This document shows, one piece after another, positions 9,650-18,112 of a stretch of DNA of 64,000 nt. The translations under genes were made by a program, and so were the position numbers. The stretch covers positions 124,001 to 188,000 of the forward strand of contig NZ_QYUL01000002.1 in the NCBI RefSeq assembly GCF_003590795.1. Direction: 5' to 3'. Position 1 is the first letter of the stretch; the number at the start of each line of letters is the position of its first letter. The notes under the pieces were generated by a model that ran no database searches, was not told the origin of the DNA, and saw only the letters and a list, made by a program, of their open reading frames with translations. This DNA comes from Azospirillum cavernae. GTDB lineage: Bacteria > Pseudomonadota > Alphaproteobacteria > Azospirillales > Azospirillaceae.

Positions 9650-10672
9650 ATGGCGGACGGCGAACTCCTGCTCTACCGAACCGACGACGGCACGGCCCAG
9701 TTCCGCCTGACCCAGCGGGATGGCGCGGTCTGGATGAACCAGATCGAAATCGCGGAGCTTTACCAGACCTCCAAGCAGGCCATCAGCCACCACATCCGGA
9801 ACATCCTCGCCGAGGGGGAGATCCAGGCGGAGGGAACTGTCAAAGATAATTTGACCGTTCAAACCGTGGGGCGGCGGCGGGTGTCCCGCCCCATCAAGAT
9901 GTACCGGCTGGACATGATCCTGGCCGTCGGCTACCGCGTCCGCTCGCCGCGTGGCGTCCAGTTCCGGCAATGGGCGACGGCGACCCTGGGGGAGTATCTG
10001 GCCAAGGGCTTCGTCATGAACGACGAACGCCTGAAGAACCCCGGCGGCTGGGATTGTTTCGACGAACTCCTCGCCCGCATCCGCGACATCCGGGCGTCGG
10101 AAAAACGCTTCCACCAGAAGATCCGCGACCTGTTCGCCCTGTCGCGGGATTACCCCGACGATCCCAACGCCTCGGCCCTGTTCTTCACCGAGGTGCAGAA
10201 CAAGATGCTGCACGCCGTCACCGGCCACACGGCGGCGGAGTTGGTCGTCGCACGGGCCGACGCCACCCAGCCCAACATGAACCTGCAAAGCTGGACGGGC
10301 GCCCACGTCCGCAAGGCCGACATGGTCGTGGCGAAGAATTACCTGACCGCGACCGAGATCGGCGAATTGAACCGGGTCGTCACCATGTTCCTGGATTTCG
10401 CCGAGGACCGCGTGTCGCAACGCAAACATCTGACGCTGGATCAATGGCGGACCAACCTGGACCGCTTCATCACCGTCTACGAACGCCCCCTGTTGACCGG
10501 AAACGGTCGGATCAGCCACGATTCCATGACACAGATCGCCCATGACCGTTACGACGCCTTCGACCAGCAGCGGAAACAGCGGGAGGCCATCGCCGCCGAC
10601 GCCGCCGACCTGGACTCCCTGACCGCCATCGAAACCGAACTGGCGAAGACCCGGAAGGGAGACGGACGATGA
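9650..10672 (+). CDS. RhuM-family protein embedded in the type I R-M operon
   Basis: This 340-residue protein matches the RhuM (virulence RhuM) family. It has an N-terminal region with a winged-helix-like segment (WMNQIEIAELYQTSKQAISHH) and the family motif RFRQW-like GVQFRQWATATLGEY, followed by a helical C-terminal half. RhuM genes recur inside type I R-M loci, but their biochemical role is unsettled; a DNA-binding or regulatory role is inferred. The ATG at 9650 is preferred; a GTG at 9638 overlaps the hsdM stop. Its TGA stop overlaps the hsdS start in an ATGA, so translation of the two is probably coupled. Confidence 0.85.
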   Translation: MADGELLLYRTDDGTAQFRLTQRDGAVWMNQIEIAELYQTSKQAISHHIRNILAEGEIQAEGTVKDNLTVQTVGRRRVSRPIKMYRLDMILAVGYRVRSPRGVQFRQWATATLGEYLAKGFVMNDERLKNPGGWDCFDELLARIRDIRASEKRFHQKIRDLFALSRDYPDDPNASALFFTEVQNKMLHAVTGHTAAELVVARADATQPNMNLQSWTGAHVRKADMVVAKNYLTATEIGELNRVVTMFLDFAEDRVSQRKHLTLDQWRTNLDRFITVYERPLLTGNGRISHDSMTQIAHDRYDAFDQQRKQREAIAADAADLDSLTAIETELAKTRKGDGR

Positions 10673-11907
10673 GGGCGCCGGAGGGGTGGCGGTCGGTTCG
10701 CCTTAAGGATATAGCCTTCCATGTAACTGAAAAATGGGAACCGGGAGAAGGTGGTAATTACCCATATATTGGCCTTGAGAATATTGGACAAGGGACTGGA
10801 ACTGTATTGGGCATCCAGAAATCAGAAGGTATTAGCAGCATTAAAACAAAATTTTCACAAAATGATGTTCTATTTGGAAAATTACGTCCAAACCTTAGAA
10901 AAACTGCATGCGTGAATTTTTCAGGAATCGCTTCAACAGATATTATTGTTCTGAGGGCAATAGAAAAAATTGAGCCGAAATTTCTATTTTTTATAGTGAA
11001 TGAGGAATCATTTTTCAGCCTCGCGGTTCGTTCTGCTGCGGGAACGAAAATGCCCCGGACTTCGTGGAATTTGCTGGGCGAGTACCCAATATCCATTCCT
11101 CCACTCTCTGAACAACGCCGCATCGCCGAAATTCTGTCCAGCGTTGACGAAGCGATTGAGGCAACCCAGGCCGTTATCGAACAGACCCGAACGGTTAAGC
11201 AGGGCGTGCTCAACCGCCTACTGACCAAAGGCATCGGTCACACCCGCTTCAAGAAGACCGAGATTGGGACGATCCCTGAAAAATGGACCGTAGCCCCGCT
11301 CAAAACCGTGGCACATGTGCAGACAGGGGCTGCAAAGGGGAAGAAGGACATCGACAACCCGGTCGAGCTTCCCTATTTGCGGGTCGCCAATGTCCAAGAT
11401 GGTCATATCGACCTGACCACCGTAAAAACCATCACCGTTTCAGCGTCACAGATTGAGCGTTACAGTCTTCAAGTTGGTGATGTCCTGATGACCGAGGGTG
11501 GTGATTTCGACAAGCTTGGTCGGGGTGACGTCTGGCGAGGGCAAATCTCACCGTGCCTGCATCAAAATCATGTGTTTGCCGTCCGTCCAAACCCTGATGT
11601 TCTCATGCCGGAGTTCCTGACGATATTGACGGGTTCTTCGTATGGGAAAAGCTATTTTCTAAGCTGTGCAAAGCAGACAACGAATCTGGCATCCATCAAC
11701 TCAACCCAAGTCAAAGACTTCCCGGTCCTATTGCCAGACAGGGACGAGCAGGAGAAAATTGTCGCCGTGGTTCAGGCCTTATCAAAAGCGGAACAGTCCG
11801 CTCAAAATTCATTGGAGAAGACAATGAACATCAAATCCGCCCTCCTGTCCGACCTCCTCACGGGCCGCAAGCGGGTTCCCGCCGCCTTATTAACCTCCGC
11901 CGAATAA
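10669..11907 (+). CDS. hsdS: Type I restriction-modification system, specificity subunit HsdS
   Basis: This 412-residue protein has the classic duplicated layout: target recognition domain 1 (about residues 5-150), a conserved helical spacer (LSEQRRIAEILSSVDEAIE, near 150-190), target recognition domain 2 (about 200-360) and a second conserved helix ending in LLSDLLTGRKRV. The two recognition domains set the bipartite DNA target of the whole enzyme. The DNA encoding domain 1 (about 10700-11060) is clearly AT-richer than hsdM, hsdR and the rest of hsdS, indicating domain exchange. The start overlaps the rhuM stop (ATGA). Confidence 0.93.
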   Translation: MRAPEGWRSVRLKDIAFHVTEKWEPGEGGNYPYIGLENIGQGTGTVLGIQKSEGISSIKTKFSQNDVLFGKLRPNLRKTACVNFSGIASTDIIVLRAIEKIEPKFLFFIVNEESFFSLAVRSAAGTKMPRTSWNLLGEYPISIPPLSEQRRIAEILSSVDEAIEATQAVIEQTRTVKQGVLNRLLTKGIGHTRFKKTEIGTIPEKWTVAPLKTVAHVQTGAAKGKKDIDNPVELPYLRVANVQDGHIDLTTVKTITVSASQIERYSLQVGDVLMTEGGDFDKLGRGDVWRGQISPCLHQNHVFAVRPNPDVLMPEFLTILTGSSYGKSYFLSCAKQTTNLASINSTQVKDFPVLLPDRDEQEKIVAVVQALSKAEQSAQNSLEKTMNIKSALLSDLLTGRKRVPAALLTSAE

Positions 11908-11931
11908 CGCCAGACGCAAGGACATCACGCC

Positions 11932-14900
11932 GTGGCTCAAGGACTGGAATGGCACCTCGCCGAGCGACCGACCATCGCCTGTCTTGAGGGCATGGGCTAC
12001 CGCTTCATCCCGCCCGGCGAGCACGCCGCCCTGCGGGACGGCGAGAATCAGGGGCTGTTCCGGCCCCATCTGGTCGCCGCCATCGAGCGGATCAACGGCG
12101 TCTCCCGGACCGACGCCGAGGCGGCCTATGGCGATCTCGCGGCGGTGTCCGACAACGCGGCGTGGCTGGCGATCCTGCGGGGCGATTTCAGCCGCCCGGT
12201 CCAGGGCGAAACCCGGCGGCGGACGCTCCGCGTCGTCGATTTCCTCACCCCGGCCAACAACCATCTGACGGTGACGCGCCAACTTCGCGTTAAGGCCGAG
12301 ACGACCCGCATTCCCGACGTCGTCGTCCATCTGAACGGCATCCCGCTGGTGGTGATCGAATGCAAAAGCCCGATCAACCTCCAGGACAAGACCGGCGAGG
12401 CGTTCGAGCAGATCCGCCAGTATGAACGCGACATCCCCCGGCTGTTCCTGCCCAACCTGTTCAACATCGTCACCGACGGGACCAACTGCCTGTACGGCTC
12501 CACCGGCAGCCCGTCGAAATTCTACGCGGCGTGGCGGGATCCCTGGCCCCGCAAGGCCGAGGATTTCCCCGACGAGCTGAGCAAGGGGCTGTGGTGCCTG
12601 CTGGAGCCGTCGCGGCTGCTCGACCTGATCGCCCATTTCGTGGTGTTCGAGACCACCGAGAATGGCGTGGTCAAGAAGATGTGCCGCTACCAGCAGTTCC
12701 GGGCGGTCAACAAGATCGTTGATCGGGTGACGGAGGATCGCCACCGCCAGGGCCTGATCTGGCACACCCAGGGGTCGGGCAAATCGCTGACCATGGTGTT
12801 CGCCGCCCTGAAGCTGAAGACCCATCGGACGGTGGTCTCGCCGCATCTGACCAACCCCAACATCCTGGTGCTGACCGACCGGGTGGACCTGCACGACCAG
12901 ATCAGCGGCACCTTCGCCGCCTGCGGCCTGCCGAACCCGGACGCCATGGACAGCATCCGCGATCTGCGGACCCGGCTGGCCAGCGGCGTCGACGGGCTGA
13001 CGGTGCTGTCCACCATCTTCAAATTCCAGGGGTCGGAGGAGCCGATCGCCAATTCCGCCGCCTGGATCGTCATGGTGGACGAAGCCCACCGCACCCAGGA
13101 AAAGGATCTCGGGGCCTATCTGCGGAAGACCCTGCCGGACGCCCGTTTCTTCGGCTTCACCGGCACCCCGATCAAGACGGACGACAAGGACACCTACAGA
13201 AATTTCGGCGTGGTCGGCGAAGGCTATCTCGACAAATACGGCATCGACGACGCGGTGGCCGATGGGGCGACGGTGCCGATCTATTACACCGGCCGCAAGA
13301 CCGACTGGCGCATCGACGACGCCAAGATCGACATCCTGTTCGACCAATGGTTCGCCGACCTGCCCGACGACAAGCTGGCCGAACTGAAGAAGCGGGGCGT
13401 CAAGATCACCGATCTGGTCAAGCACCCCCGGCGGGTGGCCCTGATCGCCTACGACATCTGGACGCATTTCAAGGCCTACGCCCGGCCCGACGGCTTCAAG
13501 GCCCAGATCGTCGCCATCGACCGCGAGGCGGTGATTCTCTACAAGCGCGCCCTCGACCGGGTCATCGCCGACGATTTGATCGGCCAGGGCCTGGACGCGG
13601 ATGCGGCGATGGCCCAGGCGGCCAGCCTGTCGGCCTGCGTCTATTCCCTGTCGCAGGAGGACGGAAAGCCCAGCGAGGACGACCACACCCAGGCCATCCG
13701 CGACGACCTCCTGGCCCATTTCCTGGACGACAAGGCCGAGACCGCCGTCAAGAAGGCGTTCGGGTCAAAGGGAAACCCGCCGGATTTTCTGATCGTCTGC
13801 GACAAGCTGCTGACCGGCTTCGACGCCCCGGTGGAAAGCGTGATGTATCTCGACCGGCCGCTGAAGGAACATGGCTTGCTCCAGGCCATCGCCCGCACCA
13901 ACCGGGTCGCCGACGCGAAGAAACGCAACGGGCTGATCGTCGATTACATCGGAGTGTCGGCCAAGCTGGACGACGCCCTGGCCTCCTACCGGGCCGACGA
14001 CGTCCAGAACGCCATGCGGGATCTCGACGACCTCCGCAGCCAGTTGCGGACGGCTCACGCGGCGGTCGCCCATCTGATGAAGGGGGTGACGCGGACCCCC
14101 GGCAAAACCGTCAAAGATGGGCTGAAGGGCGAGTTCGACCAGTTGATCGCCCGGCTGAAACCGGAAAATCTGTGGCTCGATTTCCAGACCAGGGCGCGGG
14201 CGTTCATCGGTCTGTACGAGGCGGTCAGCCCGGACCCGTCCGTTCTGGAATTCACCGCCGACCTGAAATGGGTGGCCATCTTCCTGCAATACGCCACCCA
14301 GGTGTTCGAGAAGCGAGAGGCCTTTGACCAGCGGAGCTACAGCCGCAAGATCCGCGACATGCTGGACCAGCATCTCGACGCCACCGGCCTGAGCGTGACG
14401 GTGAAGCTCCGCCACATCACCGATCCGGGATTCTGGGAGGATTTCGAGGTCGCGGGAAAGAGCGAGGATGATCTGAAGACGGCGGCGATCCGCAAGACCA
14501 CCGAACTCCGCAAGGTGGTCTATGAACGGCTGTCGCAGAACCCCCACCAGTACGGCAAATTCTCCGACCGGCTGCGGGAGTTGCTGGAGAAGCTGGACGG
14601 CGCCCAGATGTCCTGGGCCGACACGCTGAGGATGGCCGAGGATTTGGCCAGGGATCTGGACGCCGAGGCCAAGGCCCATGAGGGATCGGGCCTGTCCAAG
14701 GGCGCCTATGGGATCCTCCAGCTTCTCCGTTCCTTCGACGCCGGGGACGGGGATGGGGCCGCCGGGTTGGCGGTGGCGATCGAGACGCTGTACCGGGACG
14801 ACGCCACCGCCCCGCCGCTGTGGCAGGAGAAGGACGGGGTGCGAAAACGGCTGCGGCAGCAGGTTCGGGAATTGGCCCACGCGGCGGGGCTGGGGGACTT

Positions 14901-14958
14901 GAAGGCCCTGTCCGAACAGGTCGAGGATTTCGCCCTCAAGCATTTCGCGACGGTGTGA
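11932..14958 (+). CDS. hsdR: Type I restriction-modification system, endonuclease/translocase subunit HsdR
   Basis: This 1008-residue protein is the ATP-driven translocating nuclease of the system. An N-terminal PD-(D/E)xK nuclease is visible as D129 (RIPDVVV) and E143-C-K145 (VIECKSP). The helicase motor has Walker A QGSGKS at 280-285 and the DEAH box at 383-386, followed by SF2 motifs such as FTGTPIKTDD and a later LTGFDAP motif. Length is normal. The start is a GTG with AAGGA nine bases upstream; it follows hsdS by 24 bp. No frameshift is seen, so restriction activity should be intact. Confidence 0.95.
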   Translation: MAQGLEWHLAERPTIACLEGMGYRFIPPGEHAALRDGENQGLFRPHLVAAIERINGVSRTDAEAAYGDLAAVSDNAAWLAILRGDFSRPVQGETRRRTLRVVDFLTPANNHLTVTRQLRVKAETTRIPDVVVHLNGIPLVVIECKSPINLQDKTGEAFEQIRQYERDIPRLFLPNLFNIVTDGTNCLYGSTGSPSKFYAAWRDPWPRKAEDFPDELSKGLWCLLEPSRLLDLIAHFVVFETTENGVVKKMCRYQQFRAVNKIVDRVTEDRHRQGLIWHTQGSGKSLTMVFAALKLKTHRTVVSPHLTNPNILVLTDRVDLHDQISGTFAACGLPNPDAMDSIRDLRTRLASGVDGLTVLSTIFKFQGSEEPIANSAAWIVMVDEAHRTQEKDLGAYLRKTLPDARFFGFTGTPIKTDDKDTYRNFGVVGEGYLDKYGIDDAVADGATVPIYYTGRKTDWRIDDAKIDILFDQWFADLPDDKLAELKKRGVKITDLVKHPRRVALIAYDIWTHFKAYARPDGFKAQIVAIDREAVILYKRALDRVIADDLIGQGLDADAAMAQAASLSACVYSLSQEDGKPSEDDHTQAIRDDLLAHFLDDKAETAVKKAFGSKGNPPDFLIVCDKLLTGFDAPVESVMYLDRPLKEHGLLQAIARTNRVADAKKRNGLIVDYIGVSAKLDDALASYRADDVQNAMRDLDDLRSQLRTAHAAVAHLMKGVTRTPGKTVKDGLKGEFDQLIARLKPENLWLDFQTRARAFIGLYEAVSPDPSVLEFTADLKWVAIFLQYATQVFEKREAFDQRSYSRKIRDMLDQHLDATGLSVTVKLRHITDPGFWEDFEVAGKSEDDLKTAAIRKTTELRKVVYERLSQNPHQYGKFSDRLRELLEKLDGAQMSWADTLRMAEDLARDLDAEAKAHEGSGLSKGAYGILQLLRSFDAGDGDGAAGLAVAIETLYRDDATAPPLWQEKDGVRKRLRQQVRELAHAAGLGDLKALSEQVEDFALKHFATV

Positions 14959-14960
14959 GC

Positions 14961-15713
14961 ATGCCGGTCCTGACCATCGGCGACGCGGAGATCCCCTACA
15001 GCCTGCTGCGGTCCGACACGGCGACGCGGGCACGCATCACGGTGACGCCGGAGCGGGTGGAGATCGTGGTGCCCACGGCGGCGACCGACGCCGAAATCGC
15101 CGGGGTGCTCCACCGCCGCCGGGCCTGGCTGTTCGAGCAGACCAGCGGCATGGCCGAGCGGATGGCCAAGTCCAACGCCGTCCGGCGATTCGTCAGCGGG
15201 GCCAAGATCCCCTACCGGGGCCGGTTGATGCGGCTGCGGGTGGAACCCTGCGACGACACGCTGGTCAGCGTCGCTTACCGGAATGGCTTCCTGGTCGGCT
15301 GCCCCCGCTCCCTGGCCCCGGCCTCGCATGACGAATTGATCGAGTCCGCGTTGCGGCTGTGGCTGCGAAAGCGGTTGCGGCAGGATGTCGCCGAGCTTGT
15401 GCGGCGTCACGGCGAACCGAACGGGCTGATCCCCAGGGGCGTGCGGATCAAGGAGCAGAAGCATGTCTGGGGCAGTTGCGGAATCGACCGTGTCGTGTCC
15501 CTGAACTGGCAGTTGGTCTTCGCCCCCCGGACCGTGCTGGAATACGCCGTGGTCCACGAACTCAGCCACCTCCGGCACCGCAACCATGACCGGCCCTTTT
15601 GGGGACAGGTGGCCACCATCCTGCCGGACTGGGAGGTCAGGAAGGCCTGGCTGGACCAGAATGAACATGTCCTGATGCTGCGGCGGATCGAACCGGAAAG
15701 CGTCCCTGGGTAG
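14961..15713 (+). CDS. YgjP/DUF45-type zinc metallopeptidase linked to the type I R-M system
   Basis: This 250-residue protein belongs to the YgjP-like (DUF45, SprT-related) metal hydrolase family. The zinc site is HELSH at residues 199-203 with a third ligand at H209 (HELSHLRHRNH). The preceding WGSCG motif is also family-typical. It starts two bases after the hsdR stop, so it belongs to the same transcript. Genes of this family are often the last gene of type I R-M operons; their substrate is not established. The start at 14961 is preferred over upstream in-frame starts, which lie inside hsdR. Confidence 0.88.
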   Translation: MPVLTIGDAEIPYSLLRSDTATRARITVTPERVEIVVPTAATDAEIAGVLHRRRAWLFEQTSGMAERMAKSNAVRRFVSGAKIPYRGRLMRLRVEPCDDTLVSVAYRNGFLVGCPRSLAPASHDELIESALRLWLRKRLRQDVAELVRRHGEPNGLIPRGVRIKEQKHVWGSCGIDRVVSLNWQLVFAPRTVLEYAVVHELSHLRHRNHDRPFWGQVATILPDWEVRKAWLDQNEHVLMLRRIEPESVPG

Positions 15714-15837
15714 AAAGGGTGGCCAACACAGCCGTTGGCATGAAACGGGTCCGCGCACAAAAGCCCGTTGGATTTTGCGCGCGCCGATTTCAGGCGGGGG
15801 TATGGATGAAAGTTTTTATGTTTTCAACATGATGAGT

Positions 15838-15912
15838 TGGCTGGGGCGGGAGGGATCGAACCTCCGAATGGCGGTACCAAAAACCGCTGCCTTACCGCTT
15901 GGCGACGCCCCA
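15838..15912 (-). tRNA. tRNA-Gln (anticodon TTG)
   Basis: Read on the minus strand this is a complete 75-nt tRNA with encoded CCA (complement of 15838-15840). The acceptor stem TGGGGCG pairs with CGCCCCA. The anticodon arm is GCGGT-TTTTGGT-ACCGC with anticodon TTG, and the T arm is GGAGG-TTCGATC-CCTCC. It reads toward the R-M cassette, which ends 125 bp from its 3' end. Confidence 0.95.
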
Positions 15913-16015
15913 ACCGTCACGGCGACAACGTATCGCCGGAAGGAGCGGCACCATAATCGGAAGCGACGGGGAGCGCAACAGCCTGTTTGACGGGTCGTGC
16001 AATTTTTTTTCGGCC

Positions 16016-18112
16016 TCAACGTCCCTCCCGTCGCCACCCCCAGGCCAAGGCCACCAGCGCCAGAGCCAGCAGGGCGCCAACCGGGACCAGCGGCGCGTCG
16101 ATGACGCCCGTCACGATGAAATCGCCGTTGGTTCGCAGGCCGATCCAGGTGGGGCCATTTTGGTCACGGTCGGGGCGGGTGCGGCGGATCTCCAGGCCGG
16201 GGCCGGTCTGGCTGTCGGCGATCCAATGGACGCCGCCGCGCGTGGCCTTGGCGACCGGGGCCAAACGGTCGCCGGTGGACCGCACGTCGGCCAGTTCCGG
16301 CGGGTTCACCGCGCCGACCACAGCCAGGGCCGTGCGCGCGCCGTCCGACACGCGGTAGATGCCCGGCGCTTTCGCCGTCACGGTCGCCGCAGCGTGGCCG
16401 TTGGCGTCCTCGGTCAGCGGCAGCGGGCTGGTTTCGTCGGACGGGGTGGTCAGCGTCACCGGACGCGGGTCGGGTTCCAGGGAGCGGCGCTCCACCGTGA
16501 TGCGGTTGCCGTCCACCCGCGTGCGCAGGTCGTTTTCCTCAAGCTCCGGCTCTTTCATCAGCCAATGGGCCAGACGGCGCAGCAGCTCCGCCTGCGGGCC
16601 GCCGCCCTCGAACCCCCGGCTCCACAGCCAAATCTGGTCAGAGGCCAATTGCGCCACCCGCCCCTTCCCCACCCGGTCCAGCACCAGCAACGGGCGCTCG
16701 TCGGCCCCCTGCATGACGACGGCCCCGCTGTTGGGCGTCACCGCCACTTGATGGAACCAGCGGCCCCAGTCGGGTTCGCCGCCGACGCGGTCGCCGGGCA
16801 AATCCGCCGTCACCGGGTGACGCCGCCCGATCTCGGTGACGGTCGGGCGGAAGGGCTGGTCGATGGTCTGGCCGGTCGGCGCGGCGGGCAGGATCGCGCC
16901 CAGCGGCGTGCGGTAGAGCGACAGGGGGGAGGCGTAACCCTGCCCCGACGCCTCCAGCAGCGCGCCGCCCTTGCGCACGTAATCGGCGATGTTTTCCAAA
17001 TACATTTGCGGCAGCACGCCGCGCCGCCGGTAGCGGTCAAAGATGATGAGGTCGAACTCGTCGAGCTTCACCTCGAACAATTCGCGGATGGGAAAGGCGA
17101 TCAGCGACAGCTCGCGTATCGGCGTGCCGTCCTGCTTTTCCGGCGGGCGCAGGATGGTGAAATGGACCAGATCGACCGACGGGTCGGCCTTCAGCAGATT
17201 GCGCCACGTCCGTTCCCCGGCGTGCGGTTCGCCCGACACCAGCAGCACGCGCAGCCGGTCGCGCACGCCGTTCACCACCACGGCGGCGCGGTTGTTGGCC
17301 AGGGTCAATTCCTGCTTGGCGGCCTCGACCTCCAGTTCCAGCACATTCTGGCCGCCATGGGTGATGGCGAGGTCAATGCGGAAATCGCGGCCCACCGGAA
17401 CCCGGAAGCTGCGCGGCGCGCCGCCATCCTGCTTCAACGTCACCGCCGCGTCGGGCGATTGCCGCCCCGGCATGTCGTCCACCCGGATGGTCAGATCGAC
17501 CGACTTGCCGACCAGACCATAGCTTGGCGCCTGGACGATGGCGATGCGGCGGTCGCCCTCGTCATGATCGCCGGTCAACAGCGTGTGAATCGGGCCGATT
17601 CCCGCCAGCTTGGCGAGGGTGTCGGGAACGTCGTGAACCTGCCCGTCGGTGATCAGCACCGCCCCCGCCATCCGGCGGCGCGGCACGTCGGCCATGGCGC
17701 GATTCAGCGCGTCGAACAGATGGGTCTCGTTGATCGTCCCGCCGCCGTCGCCGCCCGCATGGACGACGCGCAGCTCCAGATCATCAAAGGGCTTCAGCTT
17801 GCGCGTCAGATCGGCCAGAGCGCTGTCGGCGCGCGCGCGGCGCTGCCCGATGGCTTGGCTGGGCGAGTCATCGACGACGACGACGACGACGTCCTTGATC
17901 GGCTCCCGCTTTTCCTGGATGAGGGAGGGATTGGCCAGCCCCAGCGCCAGAACCAGAACCGCCAGCAGACGCAACAGGCTTCCCCGCGCCCGCCGCAGGG
18001 CGGCAAGGGCGACCGCCAGCAGGGCGACGCCGACCAGCGGGGCCAGCAGGCTCCACGGCAACAGCGGGGCGAAGGCGAGCGACGCGCCGGACAGCAGGTC
18101 GGCGGGGATCAT
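16016..18112 (-). CDS. Membrane protein with von Willebrand/glutamine amidotransferase-like domains (COG5426 type)
   Basis: The protein is 698 residues from the ATG at 18112, which overlaps the upstream stop codon as ATGA; longer upstream starts would lie inside the previous gene. It has two N-terminal membrane helices (about 13-40 and 46-62), then a von Willebrand-like strand ending in VVVVVVDDSPSQ, a large periplasmic or cytoplasmic middle part with an amidotransferase-like fold, and a C-terminal membrane helix. It is the last gene of a MoxR-DUF58-BatA/DUF4159 cluster typical of alphaproteobacteria. The role is unknown; MoxR/VWA clusters are usually linked to assembly or maturation of protein complexes and envelope stress. 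Confidence 0.75.
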   Translation of the reverse strand: MIPADLLSGASLAFAPLLPWSLLAPLVGVALLAVALAALRRARGSLLRLLAVLVLALGLANPSLIQEKREPIKDVVVVVVDDSPSQAIGQRRARADSALADLTRKLKPFDDLELRVVHAGGDGGGTINETHLFDALNRAMADVPRRRMAGAVLITDGQVHDVPDTLAKLAGIGPIHTLLTGDHDEGDRRIAIVQAPSYGLVGKSVDLTIRVDDMPGRQSPDAAVTLKQDGGAPRSFRVPVGRDFRIDLAITHGGQNVLELEVEAAKQELTLANNRAAVVVNGVRDRLRVLLVSGEPHAGERTWRNLLKADPSVDLVHFTILRPPEKQDGTPIRELSLIAFPIRELFEVKLDEFDLIIFDRYRRRGVLPQMYLENIADYVRKGGALLEASGQGYASPLSLYRTPLGAILPAAPTGQTIDQPFRPTVTEIGRRHPVTADLPGDRVGGEPDWGRWFHQVAVTPNSGAVVMQGADERPLLVLDRVGKGRVAQLASDQIWLWSRGFEGGGPQAELLRRLAHWLMKEPELEENDLRTRVDGNRITVERRSLEPDPRPVTLTTPSDETSPLPLTEDANGHAAATVTAKAPGIYRVSDGARTALAVVGAVNPPELADVRSTGDRLAPVAKATRGGVHWIADSQTGPGLEIRRTRPDRDQNGPTWIGLRTNGDFIVTGVIDAPLVPVGALLALALVALAWGWRREGR

